Part shown: one piece after another, positions 1 through 7,866 of the stretch
How the letters are laid out: each line of letters begins with the position of its first letter
Numbering within the stretch: position 1 is the stretch's first letter
NCBI GenBank assembly: GCA_945865935.1
Contig: CAMBFI010000005.1
Span: forward strand, 101,641-165,640
Reading direction: 5' to 3'
Length of the DNA: 64,000 nt
Origin: Bordetella parapertussis
GTDB taxonomy: Bacteria; Pseudomonadota; Gammaproteobacteria; Burkholderiales; Burkholderiaceae_B
The notes under the pieces: model-generated
The model's input: only the letters and a program-made list of their open reading frames with translations
What the model was told of the DNA's origin: nothing
Databases searched by the model: none
Program-made: the position numbers and the translations under genes

Positions 1-1878
1 TGCGGCCTGCTCTTCTGCAGCACCCCAAGCTTGGGCAAGCTGGGCCTGCAGTTGCGTGACCTGACCGACATCAGGTGCGGAAGCCTCTTCGACCTTAGTC
101 AAAATCAAGACGCTGTACTGATTGCTACCCTTTACGCCCAAATAGACTGGTAAGGTTTTGACACTGGCGGACATGACTGCTTCGAGTTCCTCGCGCGTGA
201 GCTTGTCGGGTGACTGACGCGTCACGGTCATGGCTGGCGCAAAGCCGCTGGGCTCTGCAGGCTTGTCCGCTTTGAGTGTAGCCAGCTCTTTACTGCCGGC
301 AACTTCGGCAGCAGCTAGCGCACGCTCCTCGACTAAAGTGTCCCGAATACGCGCGGACACGCTTTCTAACGCAGGGACGCGCGCAGGATGCAGCGCATCC
401 ACACGCAAGGCAATCAGCGCATCGAGCGAAAGTTCAATCACACCGGAATTAAGCTTCTCTTTGAGCACATCATTTGAAAACACGGTCTGACGTACTTTAG
501 GATTCCCAAGAATCGTCTGCTCTGCCTCCGTCGGCATGCTTGAGCCATCGCGCTGCTGAGCGGACAACAAACCGTCACGGCTCAGACCCTTGACCGTGTT
601 GATCTTCAAGTTCAACGCGTCAGCGATCGGCTTGAGGCTGTCGCGCTGATCGTAGACCAGGTTCGTCAGCTTACCCGCCATATCGGCGAAACGCTCGGCG
701 GCTAGTTGTTTACGAATCTCAAGCGCGACATCTTCCTTCACGTCCGCGAGTGGTTTAACGGAGGCGGCTTGAAGCTCAAGCACATTCAGCACATGGAAGC
801 CAAACGGGCTCTCAATGACCCCAGAAATCTTTCCTGTCTCAAGCCCAAACACTGCCTCCTCAACTTGTGGGACTAGCATGTTCTTACTAATCCAACCAAG
901 ATCACCGCCCTGACTCGCTGAACCGCTGTCTTGCGAAAACTCTTTAGCAAGCGCCGGAAAATCTTTGGGTGAGGCGGCAGCGCGTTTGGCAACATCTTCG
1001 GCAAGCGCCCGCGCTTTGGCCTTTGTCGGCTCATCTGCGGATGCCGCCACTTCGATCAAAATGTGGCTCACGCGGCGGCGTTCCGGCTGACCGTAGCGCG
1101 CTTGATTCTGTTTATAAAAACTTTCAATATCGGCATCTGAAACATTGACATCTTTGGTCGCAGCATCTTCGTTCAACACGAGATACTGCACGTCAACGTT
1201 CTCAGGGATACGCAATTGATCTTGATTCGCGTCGTACCAGTTCTTGATGTCCGTGTCGCTTACTTCTACGCCCTTGGCAAAGCTATCGGCCGCAAACACC
1301 TGACGCGAAACCACACGCTTCTCGGTGACAAGCGCCAAGATGTTTTTTGCGACCTCGACCGGCACGCGCGCTGTCAGACCAATCGGTTGCAACACCTGTG
1401 CAATCGCAAGATCGCGCCGCAGACTAAGTTCGAACGATGCGGGCGTCAGGCCTTGCGCAGCGAGGACTTGCCGGTAGCGCTCGGACGAAAACTGACCATC
1501 CTGCTGCACAGCCGGTATGCTGGCAATCGTACGACGCAGGGTTTCATCGGAGACCGAATATCGACCCTTGCTTGCCGCAACGGCGATCGTTCGCTGATCA
1601 ACCAGAGAATTCAATAATTGCTCACGGAATATCGGCGTATCGAAGGCAGCCGCATCGAACTGAGAGCCCAAAGCGGAGCGATATTGCTCAAGCTGAGCGG
1701 TTCGGGCGCGGTTGAATTCGCCTAGCGTGATACCTTGCCCATCCACGGAGGCCAATTCAGGCTCCTTGGATATGAAACTGGTATAGCCTTCCATGCCAAA
1801 AAATACGAAGGACGGCAGAATGAGCAGCAACAAAATCAGCTGCATCCAACGCTTATGATTGCGGATAAAGTCAAACAT
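1..1878 (-). CDS. ppiD: PpiD-like periplasmic peptidyl-prolyl isomerase/chaperone (C-terminus cut by window edge)
   Basis: The frame is open from an ATG at 1878 to the first base of the window, giving 626 codons. The protein starts MFDFIRNHKRWMQLIL and has one N-terminal membrane anchor at about residues 13-30, followed by a SurA_N/PpiD-like helical region. A parvulin domain lies at about residues 265-360 and contains RRVSHILIEV, GGDLGWISKNMLVPQVE and GVIESPFGFHVLNV. This matches PpiD, an inner-membrane-anchored chaperone that assists proteins emerging from the Sec translocon. Family members are about 620-650 residues, so only a short C-terminal piece should be missing. Whether this parvulin domain is catalytically active cannot be judged from sequence. 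Confidence 0.93.
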   Translation of the reverse strand, partial: MFDFIRNHKRWMQLILLLLILPSFVFFGMEGYTSFISKEPELASVDGQGITLGEFNRARTAQLEQYRSALGSQFDAAAFDTPIFREQLLNSLVDQRTIAVAASKGRYSVSDETLRRTIASIPAVQQDGQFSSERYRQVLAAQGLTPASFELSLRRDLAIAQVLQPIGLTARVPVEVAKNILALVTEKRVVSRQVFAADSFAKGVEVSDTDIKNWYDANQDQLRIPENVDVQYLVLNEDAATKDVNVSDADIESFYKQNQARYGQPERRRVSHILIEVAASADEPTKAKARALAEDVAKRAAASPKDFPALAKEFSQDSGSASQGGDLGWISKNMLVPQVEEAVFGLETGKISGVIESPFGFHVLNVLELQAASVKPLADVKEDVALEIRKQLAAERFADMAGKLTNLVYDQRDSLKPIADALNLKINTVKGLSRDGLLSAQQRDGSSMPTEAEQTILGNPKVRQTVFSNDVLKEKLNSGVIELSLDALIALRVDALHPARVPALESVSARIRDTLVEERALAAAEVAGSKELATLKADKPAEPSGFAPAMTVTRQSPDKLTREELEAVMSASVKTLPVYLGVKGSNQYSVLILTKVEEASAPDVGQVTQLQAQLAQAWGAAEEQAA

Positions 1879-1972
1879 GTAGAAGTCGCTTACCTAAAGA
1901 TTGGGCGGAGGGAAGTTTACCACCCAGTGCGTTATGCTTGCAGCCTCAGCCCTCATGACGTCATTTTTTTCT

Positions 1973-2716
1973 ATGACCACCTCGAAACCCTGGAATTACC
2001 CCTTATTTGTTGCCCACCGAGGCGGCGGGACGTTGGCACCGGAAAACACCCTGAGCGCCCTGCGAACCGGCACGCAATTTGGCTACAAAATGGCCGAATA
2101 CGACGTCAAACTGTCGCGCGACGGGGAAGCGATCCTGATGCACGACAGTGGCCTAGAGCGAACCACAAACGGCAGGGGGCCGGCCGGCGAGTTAGATTTT
2201 GCGGAGCTCGCAAGGCTGGATGCGGGCAATTGGTTTGACCCAAAATTCGCCGGTGAACCCATCCCGACTCTCGAAGCGATCGCGCGTTATACCCAAGCGG
2301 TTGGCATGGCCAGCAATATCGAAATTAAGCCGACTCCAGGCCTCGAGGCCCTGACAGGCCGATGCGTGGCCGAGCGCGCTCAGGCGCTCTGGTCAACGGC
2401 ATCCGTGCTCCCTCTCCTCTCGTCCTTTTCAATCGACAGTCTGCGCGCAGCACGGGCCGCGGTCCCGACCTTGCCCAGAGGGTGGATTACCGACTCCCTT
2501 GACGCTGGGTGGCAGCGAACCGTATCTGAGCTTGAGTGCGTCTCGCTCCACCTCAAGCACACGCTCGTCACAAAGCCCTTGATCGCTGAACTACGCCAGA
2601 TGGGCCTGCGAATCGCCGTCTGGACGGTCAACGACCCTGATCGAGCCCACGAGTTGCTAGACTGGGGCATTGATGCCCTGATTACCGATGCCCTTGATCG
2701 TATTCACCCCACGTAG
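1973..2716 (+). CDS. ugpQ: Glycerophosphodiester phosphodiesterase (UgpQ-like)
   Basis: The 247-residue protein hydrolyses glycerophosphodiesters to glycerol-3-phosphate and an alcohol; family members are cytosolic. The GDPD signature is clear: FVAHRGGGTLAPENT near residue 12, then AEYDVKLSRDG and MHDSGLERTTNG, and later NIEIKP and IAVWTVNDP. The frame is open further upstream, to 1901, but the ATG at 1973 (MTTSKPWNYPLFVAHRGGG) aligns with the start of E. coli UgpQ. No strong Shine-Dalgarno site is visible, so 1955 remains possible. It diverges from ppiD across a 94 bp gap, and rlmJ follows 30 bp downstream on the same strand. Confidence 0.9.
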   Translation: MTTSKPWNYPLFVAHRGGGTLAPENTLSALRTGTQFGYKMAEYDVKLSRDGEAILMHDSGLERTTNGRGPAGELDFAELARLDAGNWFDPKFAGEPIPTLEAIARYTQAVGMASNIEIKPTPGLEALTGRCVAERAQALWSTASVLPLLSSFSIDSLRAARAAVPTLPRGWITDSLDAGWQRTVSELECVSLHLKHTLVTKPLIAELRQMGLRIAVWTVNDPDRAHELLDWGIDALITDALDRIHPT

Positions 2717-2746
2717 TTTGTTGCCTTATCCGCTCCGGAGAACACT

Positions 2747-3604
2747 TTGTTTAGTTATCGCCACGGCTTTCACGCTGGCAATCATGCGGATGTACTCAAA
2801 CACATCGTACTGACCCAAATTCTCCGCTATTTCAATCAAAAGGAAACGCCTTACTGGTTCATCGACCTCCATGCGGGCGCAGGTCTATACGACCTAGAGG
2901 GCCAATGGGCGCAAAAGAAGGGCGAATACTTAGGCGGTATTGCTCCAGTATGGGAGGCTAACAATCCGCCTGCGGCCGTGCTCCATTATCTTGACCTCAT
3001 CAAGGAGCTGAATCCTGACGGAGAGTTGCGAATCTACCCCGGCTCACCTTGGGTTGCCTTAGAAAGCTGTCGCGAACAAGACAAGTTACGGCTCTTCGAG
3101 TTGCACCCAAGCGAAGCAGATATCCTGAGGTTGAACCTTGAGCATCGCGGCTCGCGTAGCCTGCGCCAAACCAATCTCTATGCGGAGGATGGCTTCGCCG
3201 GGCTCAAAGCCCACATCCCACCGCCGAGCAGACGAGCGATCGTTTTAATCGATCCCTCGTATGAAGATAAAAACGATTATCGACAGGTTGTCGTGACGCT
3301 CAAAGATGCCATGCAGCGCTTTCCCACAGGCTGCTACGCCGTCTGGTACCCACAGGTGTTGCGTCGCGAAGCACAAGACCTCCCTCGCCAGCTCGAGCGT
3401 ATCGCAGGAAACAGCTGGACACACGCGAGCCTATCGATACAGAAACCAGCGTCTGACGGCCTCGGGCTCTATGGCAGCGGCATGTTCGTCATTAACCCAC
3501 CCTGGACACTGAATGCCGAGCTAAAACAAACGCTACCATGGCTAGTGAGCACCTTGGGGGTCGATGCACGGGCCGCCTACAAATTAGATTTTCTTGATAA
3601 ATAG
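2747..3604 (+). CDS. rlmJ: 23S rRNA (adenine-2030 N6)-methyltransferase RlmJ
   Basis: The 285-residue protein matches RlmJ/YhiR throughout: FSYRHGFHAGNHADVLKH at the N-terminus, FIDLHAGAGLYDL as the SAM-binding motif I, and VLIDPSYEDKNDY carrying the DPSY catalytic motif near residue 167. By family it methylates A2030 of 23S rRNA. The start is TTG at 2747, six bases after a GGAG at 2737-2740. No ATG lies near the conserved N-terminus, so the TTG is well supported. It follows ugpQ with a short gap and is probably co-transcribed. Confidence 0.94.
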   Translation: MFSYRHGFHAGNHADVLKHIVLTQILRYFNQKETPYWFIDLHAGAGLYDLEGQWAQKKGEYLGGIAPVWEANNPPAAVLHYLDLIKELNPDGELRIYPGSPWVALESCREQDKLRLFELHPSEADILRLNLEHRGSRSLRQTNLYAEDGFAGLKAHIPPPSRRAIVLIDPSYEDKNDYRQVVVTLKDAMQRFPTGCYAVWYPQVLRREAQDLPRQLERIAGNSWTHASLSIQKPASDGLGLYGSGMFVINPPWTLNAELKQTLPWLVSTLGVDARAAYKLDFLDK

Positions 3605-3637
3605 AAAGCGCTAAATCGTCCGGCTTACCCGCACGCG

Positions 3638-4366
3638 CTAAAAGCTCTCGTGTGGTCCCAAATAACGCCATTGCCCTACCGGTAAGTCTGCCAACATCAC
3701 GCGGCCGATACGCACGCGCTTAAGCCCCAGAACGGTTAAACCCACGAGCTCACACATGCGTCGAATCTGACGTTTCTTGCCCTCGCGCAACACAAAGCGC
3801 AGTTGATCGTCATTCTGCCACTCCACCAGTGCACGCTTCAAACGTTTACCGTCAAGTGAGAGCCCCTCGTTCAAAAGCTCGAGCGCGCCGGGCCGCAACT
3901 TGCCTTGCACCCGAACCAGATACTCTTTTTCAATTTCCGAGTCTTCCCCGATGAGGGTGCGCGCCACACGCCCATCTTGAGTCAAGACGAGCAGGCCGGT
4001 GGAATCGATATCCAGACGACCCGCCACGGCGAGCCCCCGAAGCTGGCTTCGATCAAACTGGATGGGACTGCGATCGGTGCGGGAACGGTTGGCCGCGATG
4101 ACGAGCGCCACGGCGGGGATATACCCATCTTCGGCCTGACCTGACACATAGGCCATGGGCTTATTGATGAGAATCGTTACCCGCGCACTTTGCTGCGACG
4201 CAACATTTTTATCTAGCGTGATCGTTTGCTCAGCCGTTGCGCGCTCCCCAAGGGTTGCTACGACGCCATCCACTTTGACCCAGCCTCGTTCGATGTAGCT
4301 GTCCGCCTCACGACGGGAGCACATACCGCGCTCCGCCATCAATTTAGAAATCCGCACTTTTTCCAT
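3638..4366 (-). CDS. rRNA pseudouridine synthase, RsuA/RluF-like
   Basis: The 242-residue protein has an N-terminal S4 RNA-binding domain ([19 protein letters not shown]) and a pseudouridine synthase domain. The catalytic Asp lies in [17 protein letters not shown], and the C-terminal motif [13 protein letters not shown] is typical of the RsuA/RluB/E/F branch. The pattern of [13 protein letters not shown] and [14 protein letters not shown] is closest to RluF (23S U2604), but the basic tail of E. coli RluF is missing, so the target is uncertain. The frame opens at 4507, but that start would run through ubiC. The ATG at 4366 places the S4 domain at the N-terminus. It diverges from ubiC with only 19 bp between start codons. 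Confidence 0.88.
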   Translation of the reverse strand: MEKVRISKLMAERGMCSRREADSYIERGWVKVDGVVATLGERATAEQTITLDKNVASQQSARVTILINKPMAYVSGQAEDGYIPAVALVIAANRSRTDRSPIQFDRSQLRGLAVAGRLDIDSTGLLVLTQDGRVARTLIGEDSEIEKEYLVRVQGKLRPGALELLNEGLSLDGKRLKRALVEWQNDDQLRFVLREGKKRQIRRMCELVGLTVLGLKRVRIGRVMLADLPVGQWRYLGPHESF

Positions 4367-4373
4367 AAATTGC

Positions 4374-4379
4374 GATAAT
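4374..4379 (+). promoter_or_regulatory. Candidate -10 element of ubiC
   Basis: GATAAT lies 6 bp upstream of the ubiC ATG at 4386, in the 19 bp between divergent start codons. A transcript starting 7 bases after this hexamer would begin at or next to the ATG. No good -35 hexamer is seen 16-18 bp upstream, and that region is coding sequence of the pseudouridine synthase. Low confidence. Confidence 0.35.
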
Positions 4380-4385
4380 ACAGCC

Positions 4386-4934
4386 ATGCCGCAACCCGAT
4401 ACAGACCAGCGCTGGCGCCGGACTCCACCACCAGCCTTAAGCCAAACGCAAAAAGATTGGCTCATGCGTCCTGGCGCCCTGACCTCAGCCCTTCGGCAGG
4501 TAGGCAAACTTGAGTTACGCGTCTTAACCGAGAAGGTCCGCAGCCTGCCACGAGAAGATAGCCGCTTGGTCGGACTGCCCGCGGGTCAACCCGTCTGGGT
4601 CAGAGAAATTGCCATGCGCCTGAATGGCCTCGACTGCATCGTTGCGCGCAGCCTGACGCCTTTGCGCGCCTCCCACGGCGTATGGCAAGGTATTCGGCGG
4701 TTACGTACCCGGCCATTGGCTGACATGCTCTATCACGATGTCTCAATCCAGCGTTCTGATTTTGAAGTGGCCCGCTTAGCCCGGCGCTGCGCGCTGTTTC
4801 AGACCGTGCGACGCAACCTGTCTGCTTCGGCCGCACTGCCTCTGCTCGCACGACGTTCTGTTTTCTGGCGGCATGGGCAAGCATTGCTCGTCTCTGAAGC
4901 CTTCTTACCGGCGTTCTGGAACGACGTTCAGTAG
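4386..4934 (+). CDS. ubiC: Chorismate lyase UbiC
   Basis: The 182-residue protein converts chorismate to 4-hydroxybenzoate and pyruvate, the first committed step of ubiquinone synthesis. Family motifs seen are [46 protein letters not shown] and [11 protein letters not shown]; these include the Arg and Glu positions of the active site. It is slightly longer than E. coli UbiC (165 aa). There is no Shine-Dalgarno site, and a GATAAT at 4374-4379 sits just before the ATG, so its message may be leaderless. Its 3' end overlaps the convergent DsrE-like gene by 7 bp. No ubiA is in the window. Confidence 0.92.
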   Translation: MPQPDTDQRWRRTPPPALSQTQKDWLMRPGALTSALRQVGKLELRVLTEKVRSLPREDSRLVGLPAGQPVWVREIAMRLNGLDCIVARSLTPLRASHGVWQGIRRLRTRPLADMLYHDVSIQRSDFEVARLARRCALFQTVRRNLSASAALPLLARRSVFWRHGQALLVSEAFLPAFWNDVQ

Positions 4935-5299
4935 ACCAATACCTTGCAATCTGGCGCAAGGGATTCTTCAAGCATACTGACCATGCCGATAATCTCTGTC
5001 GCCTCAGGAATCATGTCAGAGGGCGTCAAGTGACGGTCTCGCATCGCGGTTGAGCATAAGGCCACGCGTACCCCACTGCGTAACGCATCGTCTATATAGG
5101 CTGACAAAGGGCGACCAAGCGGAGCCACAGGAAGATCGCGCGCGGCATTCATGCGTTGAAACAACTCCACGCTCGCACCCAAGGCATGCATGCTCACCTC
5201 TACATCCATCGCTGCAGCGCTGGCAGCAATCATAAAAGAGGTAGCGGCATGTTGAGGATCATGCGTTCCGGTCTGCCAAAGTTGAATAACGAGTTTCAT
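4928..5299 (-). CDS. DsrE-like small protein paired with a lipoyl/H-protein-like gene
   Basis: The 123-residue protein resembles the DsrE/DsrF/TusD fold: MKLVIQLWQTGTHDPQHAAT, a helix rich in Ala, then the segment GVRVALCSTAMRDRHLTPSD with a single Cys near residue 82 at the place where many family members carry their reactive Cys. A second Cys lies near the C-terminus (APDCKVLVY). Family members are small cytoplasmic proteins, some of which carry sulfur as persulfide. The start ATG at 5299 overlaps the stop of the upstream H-like gene (TGATG), so the two are almost certainly translationally coupled. No TusB/TusC or Dsr partner is nearby. I infer a sulfur- or lipoyl-linked role but cannot name a reaction. 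Confidence 0.7.
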   Translation of the reverse strand: MKLVIQLWQTGTHDPQHAATSFMIAASAAAMDVEVSMHALGASVELFQRMNAARDLPVAPLGRPLSAYIDDALRSGVRVALCSTAMRDRHLTPSDMIPEATEIIGMVSMLEESLAPDCKVLVY

Positions 5300-5760
5300 C
5301 AGGCGCCCTGATTAGGCTTGAAGTCTGCAAACGACGTCATCTGGTGCAAATCCATGAGCTCATTGGCTCGTACCGAAACGTCGGTTCCTTTAAGCAGTAG
5401 CGTCTGCGCGGCTGCCATATCTTGTACCGCGAGCCGTGACAGCCAATTCATGTAGGGACTGCGGCTAATCTTCGTCGGAGTGCTGACCAGGGGCTCGTTG
5501 ACCTCTACAACCTCACACGCGAAAGGCGTACGAACGGAGAGTACCGTCTTGGCGACTTCAACCAAGGCAAAGGCTTTGCCGGCTTCGATCTCACGTCCTA
5601 CCGGACGTGGATTAAACATGTACAAGTCACCAACGAGCGCTAAGCCGAAAGCTGTGAGCCCAGCCTCAACCTGGCCCGCGCCGAGGTCCTTAAACCAGAC
5701 ATTGAGTTCTTGGTCGTAACTTAAATCATCGGGAAACTCGCAACCACGTACGTCAGCCAC
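5299..5760 (-). CDS. Lipoyl-domain protein resembling glycine cleavage H protein (GcvH/LbpA-like)
   Basis: The 153-residue protein contains a biotinyl/lipoyl-type domain at about residues 20-100. The segment LVEVAKTVLSVRTPFACEV aligns with the GcvH motif around its lipoylated Lys (VESVK...P), and the Lys is kept. It is longer than GcvH (about 125-130 aa), with an extra C-terminal tail. Two GTG codons are possible; the one at 5760 has a GGAG 7 bases upstream (5768-5771), so I prefer it to 5766. No gcvT or gcvP is nearby. The gene starts 25 bases after the tRNA-Sec 3' end and overlaps the DsrE-like gene by 1 base. This context suggests a redox or sulfur role linked to formate dehydrogenase rather than glycine cleavage; this is inference. 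Confidence 0.7.
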   Translation of the reverse strand: MADVRGCEFPDDLSYDQELNVWFKDLGAGQVEAGLTAFGLALVGDLYMFNPRPVGREIEAGKAFALVEVAKTVLSVRTPFACEVVEVNEPLVSTPTKISRSPYMNWLSRLAVQDMAAAQTLLLKGTDVSVRANELMDLHQMTSFADFKPNQGA

Positions 5761-5785
5761 AAACACACTCCGTCAAGCGAAAGAT

Positions 5786-5882
5786 TGGCGGAAGAGTATG
5801 GGAGTCGAACCCACCAAGGACTGTACGACAGCCCCTCCCGGATTTGAAGTCCGGACGTCCCACCCGGGAGCGACACTCTTCC
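5786..5882 (-). tRNA. selC: tRNA-Sec (anticodon UCA)
   Basis: Read on the minus strand, the gene begins GGAAGAGT and ends ACTCTTCCGCCA. This gives an 8 bp acceptor stem, discriminator G and an encoded CCA (5786-5788). The T arm has a 5 bp stem with loop TTCGACT. The anticodon TCA is the complement of 5845-5847, in the loop of GGACTTCAAATCC. The long variable arm lies between about 5808 and 5840. Length is 97 nt. The 8+5 acceptor/T geometry and UCA anticodon identify a bacterial selenocysteine tRNA. It lies 43 bp after selB. Confidence 0.96.
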
Positions 5883-5925
5883 TTCTTACACAACAACTCA
5901 GCACCACACGCGACCGCTACCTCGC

Positions 5926-7866
5926 TTATCTATTTGTAAGATACAACGCAGCATTTCTCAGTATTCTATGATCCTTTTCCGCCACACGACCAGAACGGCC
6001 CAAGCTTACGAGACGGCGCGTCAACCCCACGCGATCAAAGCACTCCAGAATCTGGATCGCACGCTTACGTCCGATCCCCAACTTGTCGCGAAAGCTCACC
6101 ACACTGACAAAGCCTTGTTCAGCCACGGTTTCTCGAATCATATCCGCCATCCGAACCATGGTTGCGTCTGGATAAAAAAGATCCTTCACCAACTGCGTAA
6201 GTGCCGAAGTCCGCGCCTGCTTTTTAAACAGTAAACGGATTTCCTCATCGTTCGCACCCACCAAAGCGGCCACATCGCGTACCCAAGGGGGATCAAATCC
6301 TGCATCCAGCAGCTTGGGTAACGCTCTCTCCCACAAGATGCGCTCAGGTCCAGAGAGCTCGACCTTATGGCCAACAGCGTGAATAAAGTTTCCCGTTAAC
6401 GCAAACACCTCTGCAGTGACCTGAACCGCTAACCACGCCTTAAACACAGACGCGTCGAGCTCAGGCACCGCCATGCGCCGCAAACGCTCGTGGGCAAGCC
6501 CTGGCTCATCAGGATCAGATAGATGAAACGCGTCCAGACAGGCTTGTACACGCGAAGAAAGTTCATCTTGGGCGGCCGCGCCCAGAATCAGATCATGGGT
6601 TCCGTTCTGCAATTGGATCGCGAGGTGTGGCGCTAACCCTTGCAACAGCTCTTGGCTGCTGCGGTTCATCGCTGCTGCCCAATGCGTCAGGTCAAGCGGT
6701 ACGCGAGCGTGCTCCATAAGACTAGTCAATGCCTGCACGGGATCACGCTCACGCAACAGGGACAATACGTCAAAACGTTCCAACTTTTTCCGACCGCGGA
6801 CTGGTGGGGCGAGATCCATCACTAGCGCACCCGCGAGCGTATGTCGCGCACTCGCATCGCGCAATACGAGTCGATCATGCCAGCACAGCGCAAGGGGGCG
6901 GTCTAGAACGATTTGCGCCCAAGCCTCCTCCCCTGCACCCACTTGTCCACGATTCAAAAGAATCAAACGCGCAGACACTTGCTGGCACCCGTGATGCAAC
7001 AACACGAGCTCACCGTCTTTGAGTCCGCGCTCTGCGTCGTGTGGAACAGTGATCAAACAATCGGCACGTGCAGACTGCAACGCCAATTCGGGCGCAACTA
7101 GCCAGTCACCGCGTGACACTTGTTCAAGTTCCACACCCGACAAAACAATACCGCAGCGTTCACCGACACTTGCCTGTTGGGCCGATTGGTTTTGTGCATG
7201 AATCGAACGCACGCGTGCGTCAAACCCCGCATGGGCCAGTCGTACCCGCTCACCGACTGCCACACGACCTGCAATGACAGCACCCGTGACCGCAACCCCA
7301 ATCCCCTTGACGACGAACACACGGTCAATCGCCAAACGAAAATAAGTGGGTGACTCGGATGCCTGCGGCAAGGCCAACGCAAACAAGGCATCCCGTAGCG
7401 CCTCGACACCTTGTTGCGTACGAACCGAAACCGGAAATACAGAGACCTCACCGAAACGCGTTGAAGCGACATAGTCCAGCACTTGCTGTGTCACGACCGC
7501 TATGCGTTGCGCATCGACAAGATCCGTTTTGGTAATGGCGACCGCTAGTTGAGGAACGCCTAATAAATCCAAAATGCGCAAGTGCTCTAGCGTCTGGGGC
7601 ATCAGGCCATCGTCGGCTGCAACGACCAACAAACCGTGATCCATGCCGATGGCACCAGCCGCCATCGTATGCACAAATTTTTCATGGCCTGGGACATCCA
7701 CAAAGCCCACGACCGAGCCCGACGCAGTCGGCGCGTACGCGAAGCCAAGATCGATGGTGATGCCGCGCGCCTTTTCCTCAGGCAGCCGGTCCGCGTTAAC
7801 ACCCGTCAAGGCCTCTACGAGCGAGGTCTTGCCGTGATCGATATGCCCAGCCGTACCGATAATCAT
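5926..7866 (-). CDS. selB: Selenocysteine-specific elongation factor SelB
   Basis: This 646-residue GTPase delivers Sec-tRNA to UGA codons marked by a SECIS hairpin. G motifs are seen at the N-terminus (GTAGHIDHGKTSL, residues 4-16), then DVPGHEKF and TKTD. Domains 2 and 3 follow. The C-terminal 200 residues are a set of winged helices, ending in FRDKLGIGRKRAIQILECFDRVGLTRR, the SECIS-binding part. Its start overlaps the selA stop by 4 bp (7863-7866), indicating coupled translation. Its RNA target is presumably the hairpin in fdoG. Confidence 0.96.
   Translation of the reverse strand: MIIGTAGHIDHGKTSLVEALTGVNADRLPEEKARGITIDLGFAYAPTASGSVVGFVDVPGHEKFVHTMAAGAIGMDHGLLVVAADDGLMPQTLEHLRILDLLGVPQLAVAITKTDLVDAQRIAVVTQQVLDYVASTRFGEVSVFPVSVRTQQGVEALRDALFALALPQASESPTYFRLAIDRVFVVKGIGVAVTGAVIAGRVAVGERVRLAHAGFDARVRSIHAQNQSAQQASVGERCGIVLSGVELEQVSRGDWLVAPELALQSARADCLITVPHDAERGLKDGELVLLHHGCQQVSARLILLNRGQVGAGEEAWAQIVLDRPLALCWHDRLVLRDASARHTLAGALVMDLAPPVRGRKKLERFDVLSLLRERDPVQALTSLMEHARVPLDLTHWAAAMNRSSQELLQGLAPHLAIQLQNGTHDLILGAAAQDELSSRVQACLDAFHLSDPDEPGLAHERLRRMAVPELDASVFKAWLAVQVTAEVFALTGNFIHAVGHKVELSGPERILWERALPKLLDAGFDPPWVRDVAALVGANDEEIRLLFKKQARTSALTQLVKDLFYPDATMVRMADMIRETVAEQGFVSVVSFRDKLGIGRKRAIQILECFDRVGLTRRLVSLGRSGRVAEKDHRILRNAALYLTNR

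Noticed and set aside
1735..2238. 167-codon plus-strand frame overlapping ppiD and ugpQ starts
   Set aside because: It overlaps two well-supported genes in other frames and resembles no family.
4928..5299. TusD of the tRNA 2-thiouridine pathway
   Set aside because: tusC, tusB and tusE are absent; the partner gene is a lipoyl-type protein.
5299..5760. A true glycine cleavage H protein
   Set aside because: It is longer than GcvH, and no gcvT or gcvP lies nearby; context is formate dehydrogenase/selenocysteine.
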